Positions 35,762 to 46,091 of a DNA stretch of 64,000 nucleotides are shown here, in pieces. Position 1 is the stretch's first letter. Every line of letters begins with the position of its first letter. Under the pieces are notes generated by a model that was not told where the DNA came from, searched no databases, and was given only the letters and a program-made list of their open reading frames with translations. Source of the DNA: Caulobacter sp. 73W (GTDB lineage: Bacteria > Pseudomonadota > Alphaproteobacteria > Caulobacterales > Caulobacteraceae); NCBI RefSeq assembly GCF_041021955.1, contig NZ_CP158375.1, forward strand, positions 2,170,001-2,234,000. The letters run 5' to 3'. A program made the position numbers and the translations under genes.

Positions 35762-37189
35762 ATGCCCGTTTTCGGACCCGCCAAGTGGGATTCCGCCCAG
35801 TACGGTGTCGGCGCGACCGTCACCTGGAGCTTCGCCGAGGGCGCCCTCGGCGGCCTGCCTTCCGGCTATACCAGCATGACGCCCATCGCCGCGGGTTACC
35901 GCGCGCTTGTCCAGGCGGCGTTCGACGCCTGGGAGGCGGTGTCCAATATCGACTTCGTCTGGGTGGCCGACGCGTCCAGCGTCGATATCCGCATCGGCGA
36001 CGCCCCGATCGACGGCCGGCCTGGGCCGGGGGAAGGATCGACGCTCGCCACCGCCCGGTTCTGGTACAGCGGCGGGGAGATGCGCGTCGCCCAGGTCTAT
36101 TTCGACGTGGACGCCTACGACCGGGACAATTTCTACAGCACCGCCGTCCATGAGATCGGCCACGCCCTGGGTCTGGAGCACACCAGCATCCAGAACGCGG
36201 TGATGTATCCGCAGATCACCAGCGCCAATCGCGCCGGGACCCTGACCGCCGACGACATCAACGGCGTCCAGACCCTGTACGGAGCCAAGGCCGCGGCGGG
36301 GAGCGCCGGGACGATCAGCGTCCTGCAGGCCAGCTTCGAGCACGTGCTGCGGGTGAACCCGGTGACGGCGCCGGCGACGCTTATCCTGTCGGACGGCGCG
36401 GTGGTCCCCAATCCGATGAAGGCCTTCGCCGATCTTCTGCCGGGTCTGGCGGCCCAGGTGGACAGCGGCGCCATCAGTCTGGCGGCCGCCAGGGCGCAGA
36501 TCGCCGATTGGGCGGGCTCGACGACTTCGGTGGCCAATCTGGCCTATGACTTCTTCACGGGTCGCACGCCGACGGCCAGCGGCCTGGATTTCCTGATCAA
36601 CAGCGCCGACAACGCCGGCGACCTGAACGATCCCTATTACGCTCGGTTCAATATCGAGAACCGCTACATCAACTTCGCGGTGAACCTGGGCAAGCTGGGC
36701 GAGGGGCGCGCGGACTTCGCCGACGACTACGGCGGCCTGAACCTGCGCCAGGCGACCGACAAGGCCTATGAGCAGATCTTCGGGATCGATGCGACCGACG
36801 CCAAGGTCACCGCCCTGCTGACCAGCGCCCGCGTCGCCTATTTCGCCAGTTACGGCGGCGACGGCCAGAACGGGACTGGAACCAAGGCGGCGATGGTCGG
36901 TTGGCTGCTCGCCGAGGCGCAGAAGGCCGATGCCGGCCCCTACGTGACGGCCAATAACCGCTTCCTGATTGACCTGGCCCAGGACGGTCTCGCGCAATTC
37001 AACGTGCATCTGCCGACCGCCTACGGCTCGGCCGCCATGACCGACGGATCGGGGACGCTGGAGACGCACACGGAGTTGTACTGGAGCAACCCGATGCTGG
37101 ATCTGGAGCTTGACCAGAATGTCGGGAGCCAAGCTCAGCCTTGGGGCGTTGTGCGGAACCAGGTGTTCGAACACGCCGAGCTGGTCTGA
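35762..37189 (+). CDS. Matrixin-type zinc metalloprotease with an RsaA-like cell-surface anchoring domain
   Basis: A 475-residue protein with no N-terminal signal. Residues 1-175 are a metzincin/matrixin-like protease: zinc site HEIGHALGLEH (130-140) and Met-turn AVMYP (148). Residues about 255-425 resemble the N-terminal LPS-anchoring region of the Caulobacter S-layer protein RsaA: ANLAYDFFTGRTPTASGLDFL, DLNDPYYARFNIENRYINFAVNLG and the later TAYGS block. I recall the S-layer protease SapA having the same two parts. This protein is shorter and shows no RTX nonapeptides, so its export route is unclear. A GGAG six bases before ATG 35762 supports the start. Confidence 0.85.
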   Translation: MPVFGPAKWDSAQYGVGATVTWSFAEGALGGLPSGYTSMTPIAAGYRALVQAAFDAWEAVSNIDFVWVADASSVDIRIGDAPIDGRPGPGEGSTLATARFWYSGGEMRVAQVYFDVDAYDRDNFYSTAVHEIGHALGLEHTSIQNAVMYPQITSANRAGTLTADDINGVQTLYGAKAAAGSAGTISVLQASFEHVLRVNPVTAPATLILSDGAVVPNPMKAFADLLPGLAAQVDSGAISLAAARAQIADWAGSTTSVANLAYDFFTGRTPTASGLDFLINSADNAGDLNDPYYARFNIENRYINFAVNLGKLGEGRADFADDYGGLNLRQATDKAYEQIFGIDATDAKVTALLTSARVAYFASYGGDGQNGTGTKAAMVGWLLAEAQKADAGPYVTANNRFLIDLAQDGLAQFNVHLPTAYGSAAMTDGSGTLETHTELYWSNPMLDLELDQNVGSQAQPWGVVRNQVFEHAELV

Positions 37190-37252
37190 AGCGTCGCCAT
37201 TGACGGGACGCGGGCCGAACTCGACAGTCGCTCGCCCCAAACTGGACCCGTC

Positions 37253-38372
37253 ATGGCCGTCACGCCCCCCGCCACCTCGCGCACCTCGCTGATCATCATC
37301 GCCGCCGTGGCGGTGGGATTCACCCTCTGATTTCCTGCGCGGCATCCTCACGCCCCTGGCCCTGGCCCTGTTTCTGGCGGTGATGATCGACGGCTTCGCC
37401 CGGCTGCTGAAGGACCGGATTCCGGGATTCCCCGCGCGGCTGGCCATGCCGGCGGCGGTGGTCTTCTCGATCCTGTTCCTGGGCCTGACGCTGTGGTTCG
37501 TCGCCGCCAACGCGGCGGGGTTCGTCAACAAGCTGATCCACTACGGCCCGCGCATCGACGGACGGATCGCCCAGGTGGCGGACCTGCTGGGCGTGGCCGC
37601 CCCGCCGCCGGTGCGCGAGCTGATCGGCCGCTTCAATCCGGCCCGCTATATCGGGGCGGTGGCCGGCGGCTTCCAGAACTTCGCGTCCGACGCGGTGTTC
37701 GTGCTGATCTATCTCGGCTTCATCATCGCCTCGCGCCAGGGCTTCAATCAGAAGACCAAGAAGCTGTACCGCGACGAGGCGGAGCGCCGTGACGCCGCCA
37801 AGATCTTCGACCGCATCCGCAGCGGGGTTGAGCGCTATCTGTGGATCCAGACGGTCACCGGCCTGATGATCGCGGTCGGCTCGTGGATCGCCATGGCGGC
37901 GGTGGGCCTGGACAGCGCGCTGTTCTGGGCCTTCCTGATCTTCCTGGCCTCCTACATTCCCATCGTCGGCGGGGTGATCGGGGTGGCCCTGCCGCCGGTC
38001 TTCGCCCTGGTGCAGTTCGAGACCTGGTGGCAGGCGATCCTGCTGCTGGGCATCCTGCAGGGCGTGCAATTCGTGGTCGGCAATGTGATCCAGCCGCGGA
38101 TGCAGGGCGACAGCCTCAACATGGACCCGGTGGTGGTGCTGCTGGCCCTGGCGTTCTGGAGCCTGGTCTGGGGTCTGCCCGGCGCCTTCCTGTCCACGCC
38201 GCTGGCGGTCATGACCATGGTGATCCTGGCCCAGTTCGAGGGCGGCCGCCGGATCGCCATCCTGCTTTCGGCCGATGGAGACCCCCTGGGCGTCGACGAC
38301 GCGCCGGCGCGGACCCCCCGAAAGCCCGCGTCCCGGCCCCGGAAAAATTCACCCGCAAAACCTTCTTCTTGA
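37253..38372 (+). CDS. AI-2E family transporter (PerM-like), interrupted by a one-base insertion
   Basis: A polytopic inner-membrane protein of the AI-2E exporter/PerM superfamily, some members of which are Na+/H+ antiporters. The first 25 codons (MAVTPPATSRTSLIIIAAVAVGFTL, from ATG 37253) hit TGA at 37328-37330; the family continues at once in the next frame with DFLRGILTPLALALFLAVMIDGFARLL. One extra base in about 37325-37334 explains it. The remainder is intact, with FLASYIPIVGGVIGVALPPVFALVQ, LLGILQGVQFVVGNVIQPRMQGDSLNMDPVVVLL and a basic tail. As read, only a truncated product starting at ATG 37383 could be made. Confidence 0.82.
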
Positions 38373-38501
38373 GGGGGCTTTAATCTCCGACGGACCTCCC
38401 TATCTAGAGACCATCGGACGTTCCCCCAGGTCCGAAGCGCGGATCGGCGAAAATCGTCGAGACCGCCCAAGGTGACGCCATTTCCCCCATGGCGAACCAT
38501 T

Positions 38502-38537
38502 GCGCCGCCGGATTTCCCCCATCCGGCGGCGCTTTCG
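38502..38537 (+). terminator. Intrinsic terminator after the AI-2E transporter
   Basis: A 12-base perfect stem (GCGCCGCCGGAT, 38502-38513, with 38521-38532), loop TTCCCCC, then TTTCG. It lies 130 bases after the transporter stop. The U tract is short, but the stem is strong. The TTTCCCCCAT of the loop region is repeated at 38481-38490. Confidence 0.7.
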
Positions 38538-38661
38538 CGTTCTGGGTGTGGCAAAACCGGTTTTTTTCCAATCAGGGGGTTGTTTCCCCTCCCGTGTCAG
38601 GGTTGATCCCATTGAACGCGGGCAAGCGCGCCCGCGGGAGGAAGAAAAACGGGGTTACCCT

Positions 38662-41600
38662 ATGAGCGGCGCAAAAGTCCGCCCGTCAGTCGCAGCTGAC
38701 TTCGTATCCGACGCCTTGAAGAAGGCCTTCGCCGCGCAGCTTGGCGCGGACGCACCCTCCGCCGAGGGTTTCCTGATCCAGGTGATCGACGACTTCGCCC
38801 CCGACGAGCTTGTCGGGCTGAGCGAAGGCGACCTCGCCGCCGTTCTCGCCGAGTTCTGGCGTTACGCCCGGGCGGACGGCCTGTCGGACCCCGCCCTTCG
38901 CCTGCGCCGCGCGGTCGGCGAAGGCGGGCGGGACCTGGGCTACGACCTGCTGGAGATCGTCCAGCCCGACCGTCCGTTCCTCGTCGACTCCATCATGGGC
39001 GAAATCGCCGACCTCGGCTTCACCGTCCGCGCCATGTTCCACCCCGTGGTGGAGCTGGCGAACGTTCGCCGCTCGATGATCCAGGTCCACCTCGATCCGG
39101 TGGGCGAGGACCGCGAGGACGCCCTGGTCGAGGCCATCCACGCCACCTTGGTGGACGTGAAGGTCGCGGTCGAGGATTTCTCAGGCATGCGCGCCCTGAT
39201 GCGCCGCACGGTGGAGGAGCTGCGCGCCGCGCCGGCCCCCGAATCGGCGGCCGAGCGTGAAGAGCTGATCGCCTTCCTGTCCTGGCTCGAGGACGATCAC
39301 TTCGTCTTCCTCGGCGCCCGTTCCTACGAGTATCCGCGCACCGCCGACGGCGGCTATGCGGCGGAGGAGCCCCTGTATCAGCCGGAAGGCAGCCTGGGCG
39401 TCCTGCGCGACCAGTCCCGCGCCGTCCTGCGCCGCGCCAGCGAGCCGGCCATACTGTCGGCCCAGCTGCGCCGGCACCTGGAAGTCGGCGACCCGGTGGT
39501 GGTGGCCAAGTCCAACCTGCGCTCGCGCGTTCACCGCCACGCCTACATGGACTATATCGGGGTCAAGCGTTACGGCGCGGACGGCAAGCCGTCGGGCGAG
39601 ATCCGCTTCGTCGGCCTGTTCACCGCCGAGGGCTATGAGAACTCCGGCCCATGAAGTGCCGCTGATCCGCCGCAAGATCGCCGGCGTCACCCAGCGCGCC
39701 GGCTTCGCCCCCGGCAGCCACAACGCCAAGCGCCTGCGCAACATCGTCGAGACCTATCCCCGGGACGAGCTGTTCCAGATGGGCGAGGACGAGCTGCTCA
39801 ACATCTCCCTGGGCGTTCTGCACCTTTATGACCGGCCGCGCGTGCGGCTGTTCGCCCGCCGCGACCCCTTCGACCGCTTCGTGTCGATCCTGCTGTTCGT
39901 GCCGCGCGACCGTTATGATTCCGGCGTCCGCGCCCGGGCCGGCGACGTCCTGGCGCAGGCCTTTGGCGGCCGCGTCTCGGCCTACTATCCCAGTTTCTCG
40001 GACGCCCCCCTGGCGCGGGTCCACTACATCATCGGCGTCGCGCCGGGCGAACACCCGAGCCCGGACCTGTCGGCGGTGGAGACCCAGATCGCCGATGTCG
40101 CCCGCACCTGGGAGGACCGCTTCGAGGCGGCCGCCCGCGCCGGCGGCGTGGCCCGTGGCGCGGTGGGTGAAACCCTCGCCCGCTACGCCAGCGCCTTCTC
40201 GCCCGGCTACCGCGATGAGAACGACGCCGCCGAGGCCCTGGCCGACATGGCGGTGATCGAGGACATGTCCGCCGACGAGCCGGTCCGCATCCGCGCCTTC
40301 CGCAAGCCGACCGACACGCCGCTGCAGTTCCGCTTCAAGCTGTACCGCCCGCGTGAGGCGGCCCCGCTGGCCAATGTCCTGCCGATCCTCGAACACATGG
40401 GCCTCAAGGCCCTGATCGAGGAAGGCAACAAGGTCACGCCGATCGGCCCCGACGGCGCCCCGCGCCCGGTCTGGGTGCATGAGTTCCTGCTGCAGGACGA
40501 CCAGGGCGAGCACCTGGTGTTCGACGACGCCCGCGCACCGTTCGAGGCGGCGTTCACGGCGGTCTGGACCGGCCATACCGAGAGCGACGGCTTCAATCGT
40601 CTGGTTCTCGAGCTTGGCATTTCCTGGCGCGAAGCGGCCCTGATCCGCGCCCTGGCCAAGTACCGCCAGCAGAGCGGTCTCGATCCCAGCCAGGCCGTGC
40701 AGGAAGAAGCGCTCAGCGCCCACCCTGGCGTCGCCCGCCTGATCCTCGACCTGTTCCGCACCAAGTTCGACCCGGCCCTGGCGCCGGACGCCGAGGCCCG
40801 CGAAACCCAGGCCCAGGCCATCATGGCCCAGGTGGTCGAGGCCCTGCAGGCCGTGGCCAGCCTGGACCACGACCGTGTCTTGCGCCGCCTGGCCCTGCTG
40901 GTCGGGGCGGTGAAGCGGACCAACTTCTACCAGCAGGACGCCAACGGCGCGTCCAAGCCGCATATCAGCTTCAAGGTCGCCAGCCGTGAGCTGGACGATC
41001 TGCCGGCGCCCAAGCCCTATCGCGAGATCTTCGTCTGGGCTCCACACGTCGAGGGCGTCCACCTGCGCTTCGGCCCGGTGGCGCGCGGCGGCCTGCGCTG
41101 GTCCGACCGCCGTGACGACTTCCGCACCGAGGTGCTGGGCCTGGTGAAGGCGCAGCAGGTGAAGAACGCGGTGATCGTGCCGGTCGGCTCGAAAGGCGGC
41201 TTCTATCCCAAGGCCCTGCCCCGCGGCGGGACCCCGGACGAGACCCGCGCCGCGGCCGTCGTCGCCTACAAGACCTTCCTGTCGGGCCTGCTCGACATCA
41301 CCGACAACCTCGGCGCCGACGGCGAGGTCATCCGCCCGGCCGGCGTCATCGCCCATGACGGTGACGACCCCTATCTGGTCGTCGCCGCCGACAAGGGCAC
41401 GGCGACCTTCTCCGACATCGCCAACGGCCTGGCCGACGACTACGGCTTCTGGCTGGGCGACGCCTTCGCCTCGGGCGGTTCGGTGGGCTACGACCACAAG
41501 GTCATGGGCATCACCGCGCGTGGCGCGTGGGAAGCGGTGAAGCGCCACTTCCGCGAGCTGGGCAAGGACATCCAGACCGAGCCCTTCACCGTCGTCGGCG

Positions 41601-43522
41601 TCGGCGACATGTCGGGCGACGTGTTCGGCAACGGCATGCTGCTGTCCAAGGCGACCAAGCTGGTCGCCGCCTTCGACCACCGCCACATCTTCCTGGATCC
41701 CGATCCGGATCCGGCGACCTCGTGGGCCGAGCGCGACCGCATGTTCAAGCTGCCGCGTTCGTCCTGGGACGACTATGACCGCAGCAAGATCTCCAAGGGC
41801 GGCGGCGTCTTCGCCCGCAGCCTGAAGACCATCCCGCTGTCGCCGGAAGTCCAGGCGGTGCTCGACCTGAAGGCCGACGAGGTCTCTCCGGCCGACCTGA
41901 TGACCGCCATCCTCAAGAGCCGCGCCGAGCTGCTCTATCTCGGCGGCATCGGCACCTATGTGAAGGCCAAGGGCGAGACCAACGCCGAGGCGGGCGACAA
42001 GGCCAACGACGCCGTCCGGGTCAACGGCTCTGACCTGCGGGTCAAGGTGGTGGGCGAGGGCGCTAATCTGGGCCTGACCCAGGCTGGCCGCATCGAGTTC
42101 GCCCGCTTGGGCGCAGGCGGAGGGGGCGGCCGGATCAACACCGACGCCATCGACAACTCCGCCGGGGTCGACAGCTCCGACCACGAGGTGAACATCAAGA
42201 TCCTCACCGGCATGGTGGAGCGCGGCGGCAATCTCTCCCGCCCCGACCGCAACACGCTGCTGGCCTCGATGACCGACGAGGTCGCCGAGCATGTGCTGGT
42301 GCACAATTATGATCAGACCCTGGCCCTGACCCTCGCTCAGCAAGGCGGGGCGGCGGACCTGGACGCCTATCAGCGCTTCATGGCCGATCTGGAGCAGCGC
42401 GGCCGTCTGGACCGCAAGGTCGAGGGCCTGCCCGACGCCACCGCCCTGATCGAACGCGGCCAGACGGGCAAGGGTTTGACGCGTCCGGAACTGGCGGTGC
42501 TGCTGGCCTATTCCAAGCTCGACCTGTTCGACGAGCTGGTGGCCTCCACCGGTCCGGACGACGCCTTCTTCGAGTCCACGCTCGAGGCCTATTTCCCGAA
42601 GGCCCTGGGCAAGTACGGCGATGAGATGAAGCGTCACCGCCTGCGTCGCGAGATCATCTCGACGGTGCTGTCGAACGAGATCGTCAACCTGTGCGGCCCG
42701 ACCTTCCCGTTCCGCCTGCGCGGCGCGGCCGGCTGCGACACCCGCGCCATGGTCCTGGCCTTCGAGGCGGCGCGCCGCATCTTCCGCCTGGACGAGGCGT
42801 GGGACGCCATCGCCGCCCAGGACCTGAAGATCCCGGCGGCCGCCCAGACGGCCCTGTTCTCGGAAGTCTCGCTGGTCCTGCGCCGGCAGACCTTCTGGCT
42901 GGCCCGTCGCGCCACGCGCGGCGACGTCACTGTCCAGGGGCTGATCGACCTGTACCGCCCGGCCGCCGACGCCCTGCGCGCCGAAGGCTCGGCCCTGCTG
43001 TCCCAGCTGGACCAGAAGAGCCTGGCCAAGCGCGCCAAGGGCTTCGTCGCCCTGGGCGCGCCCGAGGCCCTGGCCCAGGAGATCGCGGCCCTGCGCACCC
43101 TGACCAGCGTCAGCGATGTGGCGGATCTGGCCTGGAAGCAGGGCTGGACCCCGCAGCAGGCTGGCCGTCTCTATCACCGCGTGGGTTCGGCCTTCGCCTT
43201 CGACCGCCTGCGGGCGGCCGCGGGCGGTCTGCCGGCCGGCGACGCCTTCGAGCGCATGGCGGTCCGCCGCCTGATCGAGGATCTGCTGTCCGAGCAGGCG
43301 GCCCTTGGCGAGGCGGTGATGAAGTTCTCCGCCAATGCTCAGGCTGGCGACAGCCTGGACGCGGCCAAGGCGGCGGTGTCGTCCTGGTCGGCCCTGCGCG
43401 CCGATCCGGTCCGCGCCGCCAAGAAGGCGGTGGACGAGATCGAGGCGGCGGGCGGCGACTGGAGCTTCGCCAAGCTGACCATCGCCAACGGCGCCTTGCG
43501 CGAGGTGGTGTCGGCGGCCTGA
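38662..43522 (+). CDS. gdhZ: NAD-specific glutamate dehydrogenase (GdhZ-type), interrupted by a one-base insertion
   Basis: The large 180-kDa NAD-dependent glutamate dehydrogenase that oxidises glutamate to 2-oxoglutarate. In Caulobacter its orthologue GdhZ also binds FtsZ and helps disassemble it. It starts at ATG 38662 (MSGAKVRPSV). The frame shifts at 39643: as read, translation stops at 39652-39654, but deleting T39643 restores YENPAHEVPLIRRKIAGVTQ, giving about 1,619 residues, the normal family length. Downstream the catalytic region is complete: RFGPVARGGLRWSDRRDDFRTEVLGLVKAQQVKNAVIVPVGSKGGF, FTVVGVGDMSGDVFGNGML and INTDAIDNSAGVDSSDHEVNIK. A strong terminator follows. Confidence 0.93.
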
Positions 43523-43547
43523 CCGGCCGGCGATGAAGATCGGAAGG

Positions 43548-43578
43548 GGCCTGGCTCCTGACGGGGCCAGGCCTTTTT
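43548..43578 (+). terminator. Intrinsic terminator after gdhZ
   Basis: An 11-pair stem (43548-43558 with 43563-43573, one G-U), loop TGAC, then TTTTT. It lies 26 bases after the gdhZ stop and separates it from the convergent hydrolase gene. Confidence 0.92.
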
Positions 43579-43588
43579 CATGTCCGGA

Positions 43589-44341
43589 TCAGGCGAGGGC
43601 TGAACGCAGGGCCCGGGCGAAGAAGGCCTGGGTCTGCACGGCGTAGTCCGGCCGATGTCGCGTGCGCGGATCGCTGGCCCGGTCGTCGTCGAAGGCGTGG
43701 GTGGCGTCGTCGAACTTCAGGGTGTCGATGGCGAGGCCGTCGGCCGACAGCCGCCCCAGCACCCGCTCCGCCGCCCGGAAGCCGACCACCTGGTCCTTGC
43801 CGCCCAGCACGGCGGCGACGCGCGGGGTGCGTCCGCTCCAGCCCCGGCGCAGGGCCGTGCTGAACGGGCCGGCATAGGGATAGACCAGCACCGCCGTCTT
43901 CACGCGTTCCAGGGCCGCCAGGTCCACGTCGATCAGGCCGGTGGCCCGCGCCGTGGCGGGCGACAGGGCCAGGGCGTCGAGGATGGTCCAGCCCCCGTGG
44001 CTCCAGCCCGCGACGGCCACATGGTCGGCGTCGGCCCAGTCCTGGCCCTTCAGCCAGTGCAGCATGGCGAAGATGTCGGCCGACCGCCGCTGGCCGTGAA
44101 CGCCCAGGCCGGTGCAGACCACCAGGTGCGCCGTGGCCCGCGACAGGCCGCGCGGGGTGAAGGAGTTGATGGTCACCGCCGCGAAGCCGGCGGCCACCGC
44201 CGCCTCGGCGTAGGTCCGCATGAACGGCTGCAGGCCGCCGCAGCCGTGCATCAGCAGCACGACGGGGAAGGGGCCGGCCCCCTCGGGCCGGCTGACCTCG
44301 ATGTTCGCCGCCAGCCGGTCGGACCAGCCGGCGACGGTCAG
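43589..44341 (-). CDS. Dienelactone hydrolase-like alpha/beta hydrolase with an apparent CTG start
   Basis: An alpha/beta hydrolase of about 250 residues with serine nucleophile in VAVAGWSHGGWT, Asp in GGKDQVVGF and His in DDATHAFDD; LLMHGCGGLQPFMRTYAEAAVAAGFAAVTINSF is the oxyanion region. Starting at ATG 44260 would cut off the first strand. Codons LTVAGWSDRLAANIEVSRPEGAGPFPVVLLMHG continue upstream in frame, and the only well-placed start is CTG 44341, with AGGAG seven bases before it. An upstream indel hiding an ATG is also possible. It follows purH by ten bases. The substrate is unknown; no signal peptide is seen. Confidence 0.75.
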   Translation of the reverse strand: MTVAGWSDRLAANIEVSRPEGAGPFPVVLLMHGCGGLQPFMRTYAEAAVAAGFAAVTINSFTPRGLSRATAHLVVCTGLGVHGQRRSADIFAMLHWLKGQDWADADHVAVAGWSHGGWTILDALALSPATARATGLIDVDLAALERVKTAVLVYPYAGPFSTALRRGWSGRTPRVAAVLGGKDQVVGFRAAERVLGRLSADGLAIDTLKFDDATHAFDDDRASDPRTRHRPDYAVQTQAFFARALRSALA

Positions 44342-44351
44342 CGCTTGGCTC

Positions 44352-45941
44352 CTAATGGCGGAACACCCGCACGCCGGTGAAGGCCATGGTCAGGCCGGCC
44401 TTGTCGGCGGCCTCGATCACCTCGGCGTCACGCATGGAGCCGCCGGGCTGGATGATCGCCGTGGCGCCGGCCTCCGCCGCCTGGATCAGGCCGTCGGCGA
44501 AGGGGAAGAAGGCTTCCGACGCACATGCGCAGCCGCTCAGGTCCAGGCCGAAATCGGCGGCGCGCAGGGCGGCGATGCGGGCCGAGTCCTTGCGGTTCAT
44601 CTGGCCGGCGCCGACGCCCAGGGTCTGGCCGCCTCGGGCATAGACGATGGCGTTGGACTTCACGTGCTTGCCGACGGTGAAGGCGAACAGCATGTCGCGC
44701 ACCTCGGTCTCGGTCGGCTGGCGCTTGGTGACGATCTTCAGGTCCGAGGCCTTGATGCGGGCGTCGTCGCGTGACTGCACCAGGAAGCCGCCGGAGACGG
44801 ACTTGAACGTCTCGCCGGGGGCCAGGGGGTCCGGCAGGCCGCCGGTGACCAGCAGGCGCAGGTTCTTCTTGGCCGCGAACACCGCCACGGCGTCCTCGTC
44901 GGCTTCCGGGGCGATCACCACCTCGGTGAAGATCTCGACCATGGCTTCGGCGGCGGCGCGGTCCAGGCGGCGGTTCACCGCTACGATGCCGCCGAAGGCC
45001 GAGGTCGGGTCGCAGGCCAGGGCCCGCTCATAGGCCTCGCGCAGGGACGCGCCGGTGGCCACGCCGCAGGGGTTGGCGTGCTTGATGATCGCCACGGCCG
45101 GGGCGTCTGCCGGATCGAACTCGGCGATCAGCTCGAAGGCGGCGTCGGTGTCGTTGATGTTGTTGTAGCTCAGCTCCTTGCCCTGCAGCTGCGCAGCCGT
45201 GGCCACGCCGATGCGCGGGTTGGGGAAGGTGTAGAAGGCCGCCTTCTGATGCGGGTTCTCGCCATAGCGCATGGTCTGGGCGAGGTTGCCGGCGATCGAC
45301 TTGCGGGCGGGTGCGTCCTGGCCCAGCTGGCCGGCGAACCAGCCGCTGATCGCCGCGTCATAGGCGGCCGTGCGGGCATAGGCGCGGGCCGCCAAGGTCT
45401 GTCGCAGGGCCAGGGTCGTGCCGCCGGTCTTCAGCGCCTCCAGCACTTCGGCTAGGTCGGACGGTTCGGTGCAGACAGCGACATAGCCGTGGTTCTTGGC
45501 CGCCGAGCGGATCATGGCCGGGCCGCCGATGTCGATGTTCTCGACGCACTCGGCGTAGTTGCCGCCCTTCGCGACCGTGGCCTCGAAGGGGTAGAGGTTC
45601 ACGTACAGGATATCGATGGCGCCGATGCCGTGGTCGGCCATGGCCTTGGCGTGGTCGGCGGCGTCGCGCACGCCCAGCAGGCCGCCGTGGACGATGGGAT
45701 GCAGGGTCTTGACCCGGCCGTCCATCATTTCCGGGAAGCCGGTCAGGTCCGAGACGTCCTTCACCGGCAGGCCGGCCGCCGCGATCGCCGCCTTGGTGCC
45801 GCCGGTGGAGACCAGCTCGACGCCCGCCTCGTGCAGGACCTTGGCCGCCTCGACCAGGCCGGTCTTGTCGGAGACCGACAGCAGAGCGCGCTTCGGCGCG
45901 ACGAGATCAGGGGCGGAAGGATAGTCGGGGGCGGCGGGCAC
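44352..45941 (-). CDS. purH: Bifunctional AICAR transformylase / IMP cyclohydrolase
   Basis: Catalyses the last two steps of purine synthesis (AICAR to FAICAR to IMP). The 529 residues have the N-terminal IMP cyclohydrolase ([53 protein letters not shown]) and the C-terminal transformylase with [14 protein letters not shown], the catalytic Lys-His in [12 protein letters not shown], and SDAFFPF-like [10 protein letters not shown]. The start is GTG 45941, with GGAG seven bases upstream; the frame runs further upstream but through a ZTP riboswitch, which also decides the start. Confidence 0.95.
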   Translation of the reverse strand: MPAAPDYPSAPDLVAPKRALLSVSDKTGLVEAAKVLHEAGVELVSTGGTKAAIAAAGLPVKDVSDLTGFPEMMDGRVKTLHPIVHGGLLGVRDAADHAKAMADHGIGAIDILYVNLYPFEATVAKGGNYAECVENIDIGGPAMIRSAAKNHGYVAVCTEPSDLAEVLEALKTGGTTLALRQTLAARAYARTAAYDAAISGWFAGQLGQDAPARKSIAGNLAQTMRYGENPHQKAAFYTFPNPRIGVATAAQLQGKELSYNNINDTDAAFELIAEFDPADAPAVAIIKHANPCGVATGASLREAYERALACDPTSAFGGIVAVNRRLDRAAAEAMVEIFTEVVIAPEADEDAVAVFAAKKNLRLLVTGGLPDPLAPGETFKSVSGGFLVQSRDDARIKASDLKIVTKRQPTETEVRDMLFAFTVGKHVKSNAIVYARGGQTLGVGAGQMNRKDSARIAALRAADFGLDLSGCACASEAFFPFADGLIQAAEAGATAIIQPGGSMRDAEVIEAADKAGLTMAFTGVRVFRH

Positions 45942-45971
45942 GGCGGGACTCCGGGGTTCGGTTTGAACGAG

Positions 45972-46050
45972 TAGGAGCCCAGGCGCGCGACGTTTCAAGG
46001 CCCGCGCTCCCCGGTGGTGACCCACCTCTAGCGCCAGTCACGCAGGCGGC
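45972..46050 (-). promoter_or_regulatory. ZTP (pfl) riboswitch controlling purH
   Basis: The minus strand carries the defining blocks of the ZTP/ZMP riboswitch in order: CGTGACTGGCG, then CACCACCGGGGAGCG, then CGCGCCTGGGC. The PurH substrate AICAR (ZMP) is the ligand, so the target fits. The aptamer 3-prime end GGGCTCC (45974-45980) can pair with GGAGTCC (45948-45954), which contains the purH ribosome-binding site; this points to translational control by sequestration. It sits about 40 bases after the heparinase-family stop, so it controls purH inside a longer operon. Confidence 0.9.
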
Positions 46051-46091
46051 GCGGAAAATAGGCGAGAGGGCGGGGGAGTCAACGCCGCCGA

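Noticed and set aside
38590..38640. Possible riboswitch or attenuator before gdhZ
   Set aside because: Only short GC stems (GCGGGC/GCCCGC and GGGG/CCCC) are visible; no known aptamer pattern fits.
39620..43177. A 1,185-codon frame opposite gdhZ
   Set aside because: It is antisense to a clear conserved enzyme, low in complexity and without any recognisable motif; typical of GC-rich third-position bias.
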